A program made the translations under genes and the position numbers. Of a stretch of 64,000 bases of DNA, positions 9,559 to 18,296 are shown piece by piece (the first letter of the stretch is position 1; each line of letters starts with the position of its first letter). This DNA comes from Anthocerotibacter panamensis C109 (lineage in GTDB: Bacteria > Cyanobacteriota > Cyanobacteriia > Gloeobacterales > Anthocerotibacteraceae): positions 2,917,501 through 2,981,500 of the forward strand of contig NZ_CP062698.1 of the NCBI RefSeq assembly GCF_018389385.1, given 5' to 3'. The notes beneath the pieces are model-generated. The model was not told the DNA's origin. It ran no database searches and worked only from the letters and a program-made list of their open reading frames with translations.

Positions 9559-10689
9559 TTATACCCTGTCATCTGTCAAGGGAGATTGGGATAGAAGCTC
9601 TTCCATAAAAGCAGTAAAGCGAAGCGCCCCTTTGTGGTAATCAAAATAGGTGGTGGCTAAAGGACGTGCTTGACTGCTTTTGAGCTTCACTTCCTCCCAA
9701 CTGAGCCGGTCTAGCCACTGAGCGCACTGCCGATGGTAGGCAGGGCTTGAAGGGTGCGCAGCGGGTAAAGCCCACCCTGCCGGAAGGACATAATCATAGA
9801 ATCCGGGGGTGGGGCTCATCGCAACAGGCAGTCCGCAGGCCAGATATTCAGGGAGTTTGGTGGTCAGGCGGTAATTCCCGAGTCCATCGAGGGTCTGTGT
9901 GATAAAGCCGATGTCCATTGCGTTGAGGGCTCCTGTGACCTGCTCGGGTAACAAGCGTCCGGTGAAGACGACCCGAGGGCGCAGGGCCTCAGGGATACGG
10001 CGCTCCAGGATAGCCTGACCGTCTCCTGAGCCGACAATCAAGACCGAGAGGTCAGTCCGGCGCAGATATTGCAGCATCTCGATCAATTCCAGACCATAGC
10101 AATAGGCCTGACGCGCAGTCCACTTTAGGCTGCCGACGACCCCGCAGACCAAATGCCCCGGCGGTAGACCCCACTGTGCTCTAAGCCGCGCCCGTTGCTC
10201 ATCGGGCAGGGGGCGAAACTGTTGTAGGTCCGCCCCACCTTCGACAGTGATCGCCCGTTTGGCACCCATTTTGAGGGCCATCCCGGTCAAATAGGGGGTC
10301 CAGCCGATGAAGCCTGTGCAGTGCTGGTAGAGAAGCCGTTCATAAAGCTCGAAAAGCGCTCCCCAGAGCGGTCCTTTGGTGGTGTAAAAAAAACCGCCCA
10401 CCGGATCGCCGGTTGAGATAACGTAGCGCTGGCCCCAACTGCGCGCAGCCCGGATCAGGTTAAGCCCGCTTGCGATGCCGGAACTCTCCTGGTAGACGAG
10501 GTCCCAAGGCTGGGATTTGAGTAGGGTCCAGACTTCTTTGCTGGTCTGCCATCGAGACTGGGCGCGGTCTAGGTCAACATGGGTGATCTGCGCCTTGAGC
10601 TGCTGTGTAAGCAGGCGTGCTCTGATGCCATGGAGGTCGCCCTTGCCCGCAGCATTGATGCACAGAATCCTGACCACTGACGGGCTCAC
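9559..10689 (-). CDS. glycosyltransferase, GT-B fold, GT4-like with altered EX7E region
   Basis: 376 aa. GTG start overlaps the upstream stop (GTGA). The N-terminal half (RILCINAAGKGDLHGIRARL) and the central VCGVVGSLKWTARQAYCYGL and FTGRLLPEQV fit a GT-B enzyme. The C-terminal sugar-nucleotide region reads NYRLTTKLPEYLACGLPVAM, so only the second Glu of EX7E is recognisable. This resembles GT4 subgroups that use KLPEYLA-type motifs. The role is presumably one glycosyl transfer in repeat-unit assembly. Confidence 0.88.
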   Translation of the reverse strand: MSPSVVRILCINAAGKGDLHGIRARLLTQQLKAQITHVDLDRAQSRWQTSKEVWTLLKSQPWDLVYQESSGIASGLNLIRAARSWGQRYVISTGDPVGGFFYTTKGPLWGALFELYERLLYQHCTGFIGWTPYLTGMALKMGAKRAITVEGGADLQQFRPLPDEQRARLRAQWGLPPGHLVCGVVGSLKWTARQAYCYGLELIEMLQYLRRTDLSVLIVGSGDGQAILERRIPEALRPRVVFTGRLLPEQVTGALNAMDIGFITQTLDGLGNYRLTTKLPEYLACGLPVAMSPTPGFYDYVLPAGWALPAAHPSSPAYHRQCAQWLDRLSWEEVKLKSSQARPLATTYFDYHKGALRFTAFMEELLSQSPLTDDRV

Positions 10690-11840
10690 AAGCGACGAGC
10701 AGGGATGGGCTGGTGCAGGACTTGTTCGTAAAGAGCTTCATAGTCCTCAGCCATACGCCGCCAACTGTAGTCCTGAGCCAAAAGACGACCTTGCGCCGCA
10801 ATCCGGGCCAGGGTTTCCCGTTCTCGATACCAAAGAAGCAGACCCTGGCGCAGCGTAGCCCAATCGTAGGGGTCTTCCAGGATAAAACCGTCGCGGTCCG
10901 CAGTCATCAGCTCCCCAAACCCCGAAGCCCGCGTAGTCATCACCGCCGTTCCCGAAGCCAAGGCCTCCAGGACAACCAGTGAAAAGGTATCGTAGCGGCT
11001 CGGGTAGACAAAAATATCCGCAGCTCGATAAAGCTGGGGCGTATCGGCGCGAAACCCCAAAAAGTGTACTTGATCGCGGATACCCGCTAGTTGCGCGCGA
11101 TAGGGCTCGACCAAGCCCTTGCCCACCACATAGAGCTGGATCGCTTGCGGAGTGTCAGCCATCGCCTGAAGGAGCGTGCGCAAGCCTTTTCGCGGCTGGG
11201 TGTAATCCCCGATATAGAGAAGCGCCAAGGTGTCAGGGCGGATACCCAATGCCTTGCGGGTCTGCTCGCGGCTGCGGGGATCGGGATAAAACATTTCCAG
11301 GTCCACGCCGTTACAAATCACGTCAACCTGCTGGGGCGCTAGACCCACGATTGCTTCTAGCTCCCGTTTGGTCTTGGGGGAAACGGCGACTACCCGTTGG
11401 GCTATGGGGTAGTACTTCCGTTCGAGGTGAAAATTGATATCGCTGTAGATCTGGTGATAGTGGCCGCGGAGTCCCGGCGAGCGCTCGGTGCGCAGGTACT
11501 GACGAAAAGAGCCGTGGACAAAATGGCAGGTATTGAGGTGGTGGGGGACGTAGGCGATGATGCCATTCAGGTGCACGATATCGTAGGCAGCGTGTTTTTG
11601 CTGGAGGAAGCGGTTGCACTGGTGCGCCCAAATCAGTCCCCGGATCAAGTTGGGCAACTGTACTTGGGCTTTTAGATATTCCCAGGTGAGGTTTGGGGAA
11701 TCGAGTAGTCCGGGGTCTACCCTATCGGCAAGCAAGGTAACTTGATGTCCGCGCTCACTGAGGTGACGAGCGAGTTCATAGTTGACCCGGCCTTGACCGT
11801 CACCTTTGACGACGTTATGGGCGGCCAGTAGAATTTTCAT
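10686..11840 (-). CDS. GT4-family glycosyltransferase (DGQGRVNYE type)
   Basis: 384 aa, ATG start at 11840. The N-terminus contains DGQGRVNYELARHLSERGH, the region where the acceptor binds in GT4 enzymes. The C-terminal half carries DTFSLVVLEALASGTAVMTT, with Asp in place of the first Glu of EX7E. The paralogue at 43257-44420 shares both features (DGQGRVNYEIAQHL and DPFSLVVLEALAS). The substitution is therefore a trait of the subgroup, not decay. It overlaps the downstream GT by four bases. Confidence 0.93.
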   Translation of the reverse strand: MKILLAAHNVVKGDGQGRVNYELARHLSERGHQVTLLADRVDPGLLDSPNLTWEYLKAQVQLPNLIRGLIWAHQCNRFLQQKHAAYDIVHLNGIIAYVPHHLNTCHFVHGSFRQYLRTERSPGLRGHYHQIYSDINFHLERKYYPIAQRVVAVSPKTKRELEAIVGLAPQQVDVICNGVDLEMFYPDPRSREQTRKALGIRPDTLALLYIGDYTQPRKGLRTLLQAMADTPQAIQLYVVGKGLVEPYRAQLAGIRDQVHFLGFRADTPQLYRAADIFVYPSRYDTFSLVVLEALASGTAVMTTRASGFGELMTADRDGFILEDPYDWATLRQGLLLWYRERETLARIAAQGRLLAQDYSWRRMAEDYEALYEQVLHQPIPARRL

Positions 11841-11848
11841 GGGATCAG

Positions 11849-12664
11849 CTATGGATTCTCAAGATCGATCCCCAATTCTTGAAGACGGGCCGTTAGACGG
11901 ATAAGCTGCTGTTGGGCTTGTTCGCGGGCAAAGCGTTCTTGCTCGGCTCGTTGGCGTTCTTGTTCGGCTCGTTGGCGTTCCTGCTCGGCTCGTTGGCGTT
12001 CCTGCTCGGCTCGTTGGCGTTCCTGTTCGGCTTGTTCTGCTCCCCAGTAGAGAAGCTGACTGGCTGGATCCCACCAGCGTAGCCAGAGTCCTGTCCGGTT
12101 CATCCAGGTACCTTGCCAAACTCCCAACCAAAGACCCAGTGGCTCAATCCAAAATCGGCCCTCAGCTCCCGGTTCACAGGCTTCGTAGTGGCGGTCCTGC
12201 CGTTGATAAACCTCTAAATGCCCATTGGCTAGGTCAAAAAGAACATAGACGGGCACTGCTAAAATTTGCTCATAAAAAAACCATTTACCGTAGGGATAGA
12301 CTGGTTTAACCGAGTATTCTCCACCCTCGGTGTCTGACAGAAATTCCATCACCACCGCAGGCACAGATCCTTCTAGGTGCGGAGTATAGCTGCGTTCGAC
12401 TTCTGTGCGGGCAACTGTGATAGCAGGTACATACATCCAGTCGGGAGCTTTGACTACGGTTTTATCGTTGACGCGTGCACACACGCCGTAGTTGGTGGAG
12501 AAGAGCATCGATGCATCGGTGCGTCCCGCTTGGTTCAGGGCGGAAGTCAAAGCCATCGCCAAGAGGGGTTGGTCTAAATTATCCACGGGGTCATCCGGGA
12601 GGGGGAAGTTGGCGGGAAGTTTTTCCCAAGTAATGATGTAGGGGCGGTCTAGAGCCTTAGTCAT
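11849..12664 (-). CDS. Uma2-family (PD-(D/E)XK-like) protein with coiled-coil repeat tail
   Basis: 271 aa from the ATG at 12664. A GTG at 12685 would add seven residues, and the paralogue alignment favours neither strongly. The N-terminal 190 residues match the Uma2 fold, a restriction-endonuclease-like domain abundant in cyanobacteria. Likely core residues lie in KAPDWMYVP, VVMEFLSD and YGKWFFYE. The tail is a run of EQERQRA heptads encoded by 21-bp DNA repeats and should form a coiled coil. The cellular role of Uma2 proteins is unknown. This one lies inside a glycosyltransferase operon without evident metabolic link. Confidence 0.87.
   Translation of the reverse strand: MTKALDRPYIITWEKLPANFPLPDDPVDNLDQPLLAMALTSALNQAGRTDASMLFSTNYGVCARVNDKTVVKAPDWMYVPAITVARTEVERSYTPHLEGSVPAVVMEFLSDTEGGEYSVKPVYPYGKWFFYEQILAVPVYVLFDLANGHLEVYQRQDRHYEACEPGAEGRFWIEPLGLWLGVWQGTWMNRTGLWLRWWDPASQLLYWGAEQAEQERQRAEQERQRAEQERQRAEQERQRAEQERFAREQAQQQLIRLTARLQELGIDLENP
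11942..12035. repeat. 21-bp tandem repeat inside Uma2 gene
   Basis: Four full copies and a partial copy of a 21-bp unit (ctcggctcgttggcgttcct plus one base) start at 11942, 11963, 11984, 12005 and 12026. Variation is one or two bases per copy. Because 21 is a multiple of three, copy-number change would lengthen or shorten the coiled coil by one heptad without shifting the frame. Confidence 0.9.
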
Positions 12665-12688
12665 CGCAAGGTACCCCAAGGACACGCT

Positions 12689-13828
12689 TCAAGATAAGAC
12701 ATTAGTATAAACTTCTTCAATTTGACGCACCATCTGCTGCTTAGAATATTTGTGTTGGACATGGATTTGCCCTTTTTCGCCCATGGTGTGCGCCGCTTGA
12801 GGATCGCTCAGCACATGTAAAAGCGCTTCAGCGAGGGCAGAGGGGTTCTGACGGGGGACCAGTAGCCCAGTTTCGCCCGGAAGTACGGTTGTTTTTGGTC
12901 CCACACAGTCGGTTGCCACAACCGGTTTACCCGCGCCCATTCCCTCAACGACTGCGATGCCAAAGGCTTCTGTATGGGCGGGATGGACGACTAGGGTTGC
13001 AGCAGCTAGGATATCCCACTTAAGTTTTGCCTCTACATAACCCGTCAAGAGTACCCGCTCGGTTAAACCCTGGGCCTGAATTTGCGCGGTTAGTTCTTGG
13101 GGATAGTCGGGCTCCAGACCTGCCAAGGCTCCACCACAGAGCACAAAACGCACCTCGGGATAGCGTTGGAGTACGGTTTTGGCAGCACGCAACAAGTCGA
13201 GATGGCCTTTTTGGCGCTGTAGACGAGAAAACATTACCACTATCGGTGCTGCATTTGGGATGCCCAAGGCGGTCCTTGCCCGCGCGGGGTTTGCGTCCTG
13301 TAAGCTCGCTGCCAGATCGACCCCAGGAAGGATCGTGCTGTGTGCGGTGAGATTGCGGTAGTGGTGGAGATAGCTTTCAGCCACAGCGGGTGTCCCGAAG
13401 ATCGTCCAGGCTGGGACGAGGCGGCGCTGCACATTAAAGAAGAGCCATTCAAAAAGTCCGGTGCCCGCCAGCGGGTCATAAACTTCCCAGACCACAGGGC
13501 AGGGAACAAGTTTCGCGGCTAGCCCTGCATATAAAAAAGTAGAAGAACCGTTGGCATGGATGAGGTCAATCTTTTCACGGCGCAAAATATCCGCTAGCTG
13601 TTTGACGGCGATTAAAATTTTGTGCAGCTCGCGAGTGCGGTGCTCGATCAGTACGGTGGTGGGCAATCCTGCTGCCCGGAAATCTTCTACCAGTGGCCCT
13701 GCACCAAGACACACCGCCCGTGGTTCAAAGCGGTTGGGGGCCAAGTAGCGGGCGATATCGAGCAAAACTTCTTCCGCTCCGCCCTTGTAGCCCACGCGAT
13801 TTAAGAGCAAAATGCGAGCGCGGCCCAT
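12689..13828 (-). CDS. GT4-family glycosyltransferase (GGAE type)
   Basis: 379 aa. The ATG at 13828 overlaps the upstream TAA (TAATG). Starts RILLLNRVGYKGGAEEVLLD, with the GGAE motif. The sugar-nucleotide half has EAFGIAVVEGMGAGKPVVAT (complete EX7E) and GETGLLVP. The middle region VVMFSRLQRQKGHLDLL is the usual GT4 linker strand. It is the third GGAE-type enzyme in the window. It lies just upstream of a Uma2 gene. Substrate unknown. Confidence 0.94.
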   Translation of the reverse strand: MGRARILLLNRVGYKGGAEEVLLDIARYLAPNRFEPRAVCLGAGPLVEDFRAAGLPTTVLIEHRTRELHKILIAVKQLADILRREKIDLIHANGSSTFLYAGLAAKLVPCPVVWEVYDPLAGTGLFEWLFFNVQRRLVPAWTIFGTPAVAESYLHHYRNLTAHSTILPGVDLAASLQDANPARARTALGIPNAAPIVVMFSRLQRQKGHLDLLRAAKTVLQRYPEVRFVLCGGALAGLEPDYPQELTAQIQAQGLTERVLLTGYVEAKLKWDILAAATLVVHPAHTEAFGIAVVEGMGAGKPVVATDCVGPKTTVLPGETGLLVPRQNPSALAEALLHVLSDPQAAHTMGEKGQIHVQHKYSKQQMVRQIEEVYTNVLS

Positions 13829-14973
13829 TAAGACGCTGAATACTTAGCCAGGGTTTTTAGCATCTGTCCGGCAATTGCGGGCCATGTGAAACGTTTTTGG
13901 TAGAGTTCGTACCCTTTTTGGGCCCATTGCGTCCGTAGTTGTTCGTCCTGAGCGCATTGCAGCGCCAGACGCGTCAACCCCGCTTCATCACTGACTGCGA
14001 CCAGACTTTCTGGGAATTCCTGCTGCCAGTAAGCGTCTGTGGCATGACCCACGGTCGAGAGGACCGGTAAACCATGGGCCAACCCCGAAAGCGCCGAGGT
14101 GCGTCGGGCCGAAATACCATCTAAAAAAGGAGCCAGGAAAACTTCGATCACCTGAAGATGATGCGAGGCTTGTCGGGGTTCCAGAAATCCGGTCGTGTGC
14201 AAAAACGGGCGTAGTTGGGGCGGGCAGGCGGCTTTAAGTTCGTCACTCCCCGAGCCAATAAAAAGGAGATGCACTGGTAAACCCGCTTCCCGCAGGTGCC
14301 GGAAGGTCTTGAGGACCAGCCCCTGCATCCGACCATAATGGGCCGAGCCAAAGCTCCCCAAAATAAACCCATCCTCGGGAATGCCCAGCTCCCGGCGCAA
14401 AGCCCGCTTTTGGTCTTCAGAAATAAGCTGTACCGGGATATTGGAACCCACAGGTATGGGCAGAATGGGTTTTTGGGGAGCCCAGGGCTGAATCATCTCG
14501 GCCCAACGCTCAATGGAGGTAAAGACCACCTCCGTCATCCCCAACAGCACCCAGAGCTGTAACCGTTGAAAAGCTCCCATCACCGCGAATTTTAAGTTGT
14601 CAGGGGGCATAAAGAGTTCATGGGCCATCAGGGCAAGTTTCAAACCGGGATGGGCTTGTTTTGCCTGATAGACCGCCGCCACGAGCCAGGGATTAAAGCC
14701 CCGACGGGCATACAGGAACGGGTTGTACTGAAGAATCAGCCAGTCCGGTTTACAGCTACTGACAGCTTGAGGCAGCGTTTTGAGTACGCGCGCCCCAAAT
14801 TCAAAAGCCCGGTTGTCCCATGCACATCCCAGCGGGCAATGAAAGGCTCCGGGACCGGTCAGGAGGGTTGTTTTCACTCCCGCTTCAGCCAAGGGTTGGG
14901 CCAGATAATAGGTGTAGTCGCCGATGCCATTGGGGGCGGGGGGTAGTTCTGGGGTGAGTAGCGCGAGATGCAT
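13828..14973 (-). CDS. glycosyltransferase, GT4-like without canonical EX7E
   Basis: 381 aa, ATG start. The N-terminus HLALLTPELPPAPNGIGDYT is the acceptor-side strand-turn-helix of GT4 enzymes. The C-terminal region reads FLAPFLDGISARRTSALSGL followed by AHGLPVLST, which lacks EX7E. This arrangement (DGIS.RR.S) is found in a separate GT4 subgroup, so loss of function is not implied. TAATG overlap with the downstream GT. Confidence 0.88.
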   Translation of the reverse strand: MHLALLTPELPPAPNGIGDYTYYLAQPLAEAGVKTTLLTGPGAFHCPLGCAWDNRAFEFGARVLKTLPQAVSSCKPDWLILQYNPFLYARRGFNPWLVAAVYQAKQAHPGLKLALMAHELFMPPDNLKFAVMGAFQRLQLWVLLGMTEVVFTSIERWAEMIQPWAPQKPILPIPVGSNIPVQLISEDQKRALRRELGIPEDGFILGSFGSAHYGRMQGLVLKTFRHLREAGLPVHLLFIGSGSDELKAACPPQLRPFLHTTGFLEPRQASHHLQVIEVFLAPFLDGISARRTSALSGLAHGLPVLSTVGHATDAYWQQEFPESLVAVSDEAGLTRLALQCAQDEQLRTQWAQKGYELYQKRFTWPAIAGQMLKTLAKYSAS

Positions 14974-14978
14974 GGAGG

Positions 14979-15464
14979 TCAGGTACTAGAGCTATCTAGA
15001 ACGGGCATTTCAGGGGTTCGGCTTTTAGGCAGGAGGGGGCGAGCAGGGACTCCGACTACCGTTTGGCTGGGGAGAACATCACGAGTCACGACGGCATTTG
15101 CCCCAATCCGCGCGCCATTGCCGATAAACAGGCTTTGGTTTTCTTTGGTGAGCACTACCGCTCCCGCTCCAATTTGGACGTCATCGCCAATGACAATTCG
15201 ATGCTCAGACCCGACCCAAGTGGTTGCGGCAAGGGTCACATGCTGGTGGATGAGGACGCGCCGACCGATTTTCACATTGGGATGAATGACCACCCCGAGG
15301 CCATAGTGTTCTAGGCGGATATCTGATTCGATTTGCGCCTGATAGGGCAGGATCGTGTGAAATAGAAAAAAGTTGGTGGTTTTAAGCAGTTGGGCGAGAG
15401 GCGCTAGGTTGCTACGGTAGGCTTGACAGCTCCACCACCATAGAGCTTCTGGACACAATCTCAT
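14979..15464 (-). CDS. hexapeptide-repeat acetyltransferase (CysE/serine-acetyltransferase-like)
   Basis: 161 aa from the ATG at 15464, which overlaps the upstream stop as ATGA. A longer frame to 15506 would overlap the upstream GT by 46 bp, so the shorter start is preferred. Left-handed beta-helix repeats are visible (GVVIHPNVKIGRRVLIHQHV, RIVIGDDVQIGAGAVVL, LFIGNGARIGANAVVTRDV), ending in the TVVGVPARPL cap. The H of VLIHQHV fits the catalytic His region of the CysE-type fold. In this context it most likely O-acetylates a sugar rather than serine. Confidence 0.88.
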   Translation of the reverse strand: MRLCPEALWWWSCQAYRSNLAPLAQLLKTTNFFLFHTILPYQAQIESDIRLEHYGLGVVIHPNVKIGRRVLIHQHVTLAATTWVGSEHRIVIGDDVQIGAGAVVLTKENQSLFIGNGARIGANAVVTRDVLPSQTVVGVPARPLLPKSRTPEMPVLDSSST

Positions 15465-16609
15465 CGGGGTTCTACTCCACAACGCCTTTGGGGAGTGACG
15501 ACCCATTGGCGGTAAAGGGCTTCCAGTTTACGGATATTGGCTTCCCAGGTCAGGGAACGAGTCCGCTGCCAGCCGCCTTGGGCGATGCGTTGGCGTAGCG
15601 TGTAGTCATCCAGTAACCGTGTGAGGGCGCTGGTCATCGCCGGAGCATCCTCAAAATCGCACAGTAGCGCCTCTTCGCCATCGCGCAGTTCTGCCCCAAA
15701 ACCCGTGCGCGTCGTAACTGCTGCACACCCACAAGCCATCGCTTCGGCTAGAGCAATACCAAAGCCTTCGTATTGCGTGGGGAAGAAGAAGACTTGAGCG
15801 CGGGCTAATCCGTCAGCAAGATCTTTTTCGGGGAGGCGCGGGAAAACTTGAATGCGTGGATGCAGTTCAGCAGGAAATGCTGAGAGCACGACTGCGGGCG
15901 GCGTTCCTGCGCCATAGATGCTGAACTGAAGCTGTGGTCGCTCGCTTAAGAGCCCCGTCATCACCGGAATCAGCGTATCTACGCCTTTGCGCGCTATCCA
16001 GGAGCCCGTGAAGACAATGCGTTCTTCACGCTCCCCACGCCAAGGCACCGCCAGATATTCGGGGTCCAGGCCCGGTTCTACCACTGCTGTCCACTCCTCG
16101 GGATAATAACCCAGGTTCAAGACATGCTTGCGGTCCAGTTCGCAGAGGGCCACAAAAGCATCAGCAGAGGCAAAAGCCAGCGTGGAGAACCAATCGTGGC
16201 TCTTCTCAACCAAGTCGTGATAGAGACGTCCGAGCGGAGCCAGAGGAGCAGGCGTGTAAGACCGTTCCCGAGCCGTCGCCAGCATCTCCAGACCATTGGT
16301 ATGAGCAACCAGGAAGGGCCGTCGGGGGCGTTGTGATAATTGCCAGATCGAGGGGCCAAATTCATCGCCATAAAATTCCATCAGATCCACTGGTTGAGCT
16401 TTGAGCTTGGCGTGGATGAGCGACCAAGCACCCCCAGCGAGGCGGACTTTACTGGCACGGCGTAGTGAGCGCCACCACTCATAGTCTTTGGGCTCACTGA
16501 CCTCGACGGTGTGACCCAAAGAACGCAGCCCCCCAGTGTAGTTTAGGACGGTTTTCCCGGAACCGGAGCGCGGGTCGAGCGGGCTATTGGTGAAGGCTAG
16601 GATGTACAT
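15461..16609 (-). CDS. GT4-family glycosyltransferase
   Basis: 382 aa. The ATG at 16609 shares a base with the preceding TAA (TAATG). The N-terminal half has SGSGKTVLNYTGGLRSLGH, and the FLVAHTNGLEM motif marks the acceptor side. The C-terminal half has EGFGIALAEAMACGCAAVTT (EX7E). It lies between two hexapeptide acetyltransferase genes and is coupled to both. This suggests the sugar it adds, or a neighbouring one, is acetylated; that is inference. Confidence 0.93.
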   Translation of the reverse strand: MYILAFTNSPLDPRSGSGKTVLNYTGGLRSLGHTVEVSEPKDYEWWRSLRRASKVRLAGGAWSLIHAKLKAQPVDLMEFYGDEFGPSIWQLSQRPRRPFLVAHTNGLEMLATARERSYTPAPLAPLGRLYHDLVEKSHDWFSTLAFASADAFVALCELDRKHVLNLGYYPEEWTAVVEPGLDPEYLAVPWRGEREERIVFTGSWIARKGVDTLIPVMTGLLSERPQLQFSIYGAGTPPAVVLSAFPAELHPRIQVFPRLPEKDLADGLARAQVFFFPTQYEGFGIALAEAMACGCAAVTTRTGFGAELRDGEEALLCDFEDAPAMTSALTRLLDDYTLRQRIAQGGWQRTRSLTWEANIRKLEALYRQWVVTPQRRCGVEPR

Positions 16610-17136
16610 TATTGCCAGGAAATATCATATTTGAGCGTGTAGGCCAAGTCGGGGTTGCGCTCCCCAATTTTGCGGGCCGGGACACCGCCCACGATGGCAA
16701 AAGGCGGTACAGATTGGGTCACGACGGCTCCTGCTGCGACCACTGCCCCCTGCCCAATCGTCACCCCATTCAAAATCAAAGCACGCGTGCATAACCAAGC
16801 GTGGTCTTGAATCAAAATCGGCTCCTCAAGACCGGGAAAGTCCGGGCCATTGACATCGTGAGAGCCGGTAATCAGGTGCGTGTGCGGCGAAATATTGACA
16901 TTGTCGCCAATGGTCAGCCCGCCTCGACCATCTAAGTAGCAGTGCTGATTGACCACCGAATTGCGACCAATCGTGACGCCTCGTACACAGTGCACCTCGC
17001 AAGACATCAGAATGGAGCTATCGACGCCCACCTTGAGCCCCAAGCGACGGTAGGCAGCCATCCGCCATTCAAAGACCGGGATATGGCTCACCACATGGTT
17101 ACACAGATAATCGCGCGTCGGCAGTACAGGATGCAT
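16609..17136 (-). CDS. hexapeptide-repeat O-acetyltransferase (WcaF/maltose-acetyltransferase-like)
   Basis: 175 aa, left-handed beta-helix acetyl-CoA-dependent transferase. Repeats begin near residue 50 (GVTIGRNSVVNQHCYLDG, GLTIGDNVNISPHTHLITG). The HLITGSHDV stretch contains the catalytic His typical of MAT/NodL/WcaF enzymes. The C-terminus has GVTIGQGAVVAAGAVVTQSV and GVPARKIGER. The ATG directly follows the stop of the upstream GT (TGAATG). Likely O-acetylation of a polysaccharide unit. Confidence 0.92.
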   Translation of the reverse strand: MHPVLPTRDYLCNHVVSHIPVFEWRMAAYRRLGLKVGVDSSILMSCEVHCVRGVTIGRNSVVNQHCYLDGRGGLTIGDNVNISPHTHLITGSHDVNGPDFPGLEEPILIQDHAWLCTRALILNGVTIGQGAVVAAGAVVTQSVPPFAIVGGVPARKIGERNPDLAYTLKYDISWQ

Positions 17137-18276
17137 TCAGCGTTTAGCCGCGATGGTTTTTTCGTACAGATCCAGCAGCGTATCAAGGTGCGCCGCCAAG
17201 GGGTATTGCTCGTTGGCAAGTCGCCAGCCTTCAGCTCCCAACTTTTGCGCTAGAGACCAGTTTTCAGCCAGTCGGGTCATTGCTTCTGCTAACTGTTGAA
17301 CATCATTAGCGGTGACGAGCAAACCATTCACCCCATCCTGAACCGTTTCACTTATCCCGCCTACACTACTGGCAATGACTGGGCGTCCGTGCGCCATCGC
17401 CTCAAAGGGGACTAGACCCGCGGGTTCATGCCAGAGCGAGGGGAAGACCAAGGCCCGTGCGGCGTGAATCAAAGCATGGATTCGGCTTCCATCTAACCAA
17501 CCATAGAAAGTAACCCGTTCACTAAGTCCTAATTCTTGGGTCAGGAGTTGCATCTCCCTGTCTTTGTAACCCTCTCCGGCAATATCGAGGTGCACAGGAA
17601 TAGAAACTTTCTGAAGCGCCCGCAGTAGCCAGCCCAAGCCTTTCTCGGGCGTAATCCGTCCCAAGAAGAGAAAGCGAGGTACCCCTGTACGTTGTGGGGC
17701 ACTGTACGCGAGTTGAAGCGGAGCAAAGTGAGGAAGGACGTGGAGTTTGTCCGCAGGGTAGCCACTTTGTAGCATTTGCGCTCTGAGAAATTGACTCACC
17801 GTAATGACGGTAACTTGGGGCAATACCTCCATCTCTCGCCATGTCTGCTGGAAATCCGCAGCCAAGCGTTGCGGTCGGACACTTGCGCAGTGGTCAACCA
17901 CATGGCCCCACAGACAACCCCACAGACTGTAGGGCCGATGACAGGGAGTTCCCCAACGCTCCAAGTACTTGCTGCCTCCAGGACAGTAGGGGGCGTGGCC
18001 GTGGACGGTACGGACAACCGGCAGGGCCTCTGGGGGTGCAAGGTCCAGGGCGGTGTGCACATGGAGCAGGTCTAGCCCCAATTCCTGAGCCCGAGAGAAG
18101 AGTTGGCTATCCTCCCCGACGACGATGGGGGGCATGGCGTCAGGGTGTGTACAGGGCCGACGCGAGAGATAGTAGACCATGTGGCCCAATTGTTCCTGGG
18201 CCTGACCGATGCGGCGGATATAGGCGGCGACCCCGCCCTTGTTCCAGACCTCATGCTCAAAGTGGCCGATGATCAT
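17137..18276 (-). CDS. GT4-family glycosyltransferase with Cys-rich loop
   Basis: 379 aa, ATG at 18276. The sugar-nucleotide half has EPAGLVPFEAMAHGRPVIAS (EX7E) and the N-terminal half has NKGGVAAYIRRIGQAQEQLG. A loop after VRTVHGHAPYCPGG contains four cysteines (C98, C112, C121, C130). The same spacing occurs in a known GT4 subgroup and may bind metal or form a structural cluster; no function is established from this sequence. Adjacent without gap to the acetyltransferase gene downstream. Confidence 0.93.
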   Translation of the reverse strand: MIIGHFEHEVWNKGGVAAYIRRIGQAQEQLGHMVYYLSRRPCTHPDAMPPIVVGEDSQLFSRAQELGLDLLHVHTALDLAPPEALPVVRTVHGHAPYCPGGSKYLERWGTPCHRPYSLWGCLWGHVVDHCASVRPQRLAADFQQTWREMEVLPQVTVITVSQFLRAQMLQSGYPADKLHVLPHFAPLQLAYSAPQRTGVPRFLFLGRITPEKGLGWLLRALQKVSIPVHLDIAGEGYKDREMQLLTQELGLSERVTFYGWLDGSRIHALIHAARALVFPSLWHEPAGLVPFEAMAHGRPVIASSVGGISETVQDGVNGLLVTANDVQQLAEAMTRLAENWSLAQKLGAEGWRLANEQYPLAAHLDTLLDLYEKTIAAKR

Positions 18277-18296
18277 CGATTCATGGGCTCAAGAAC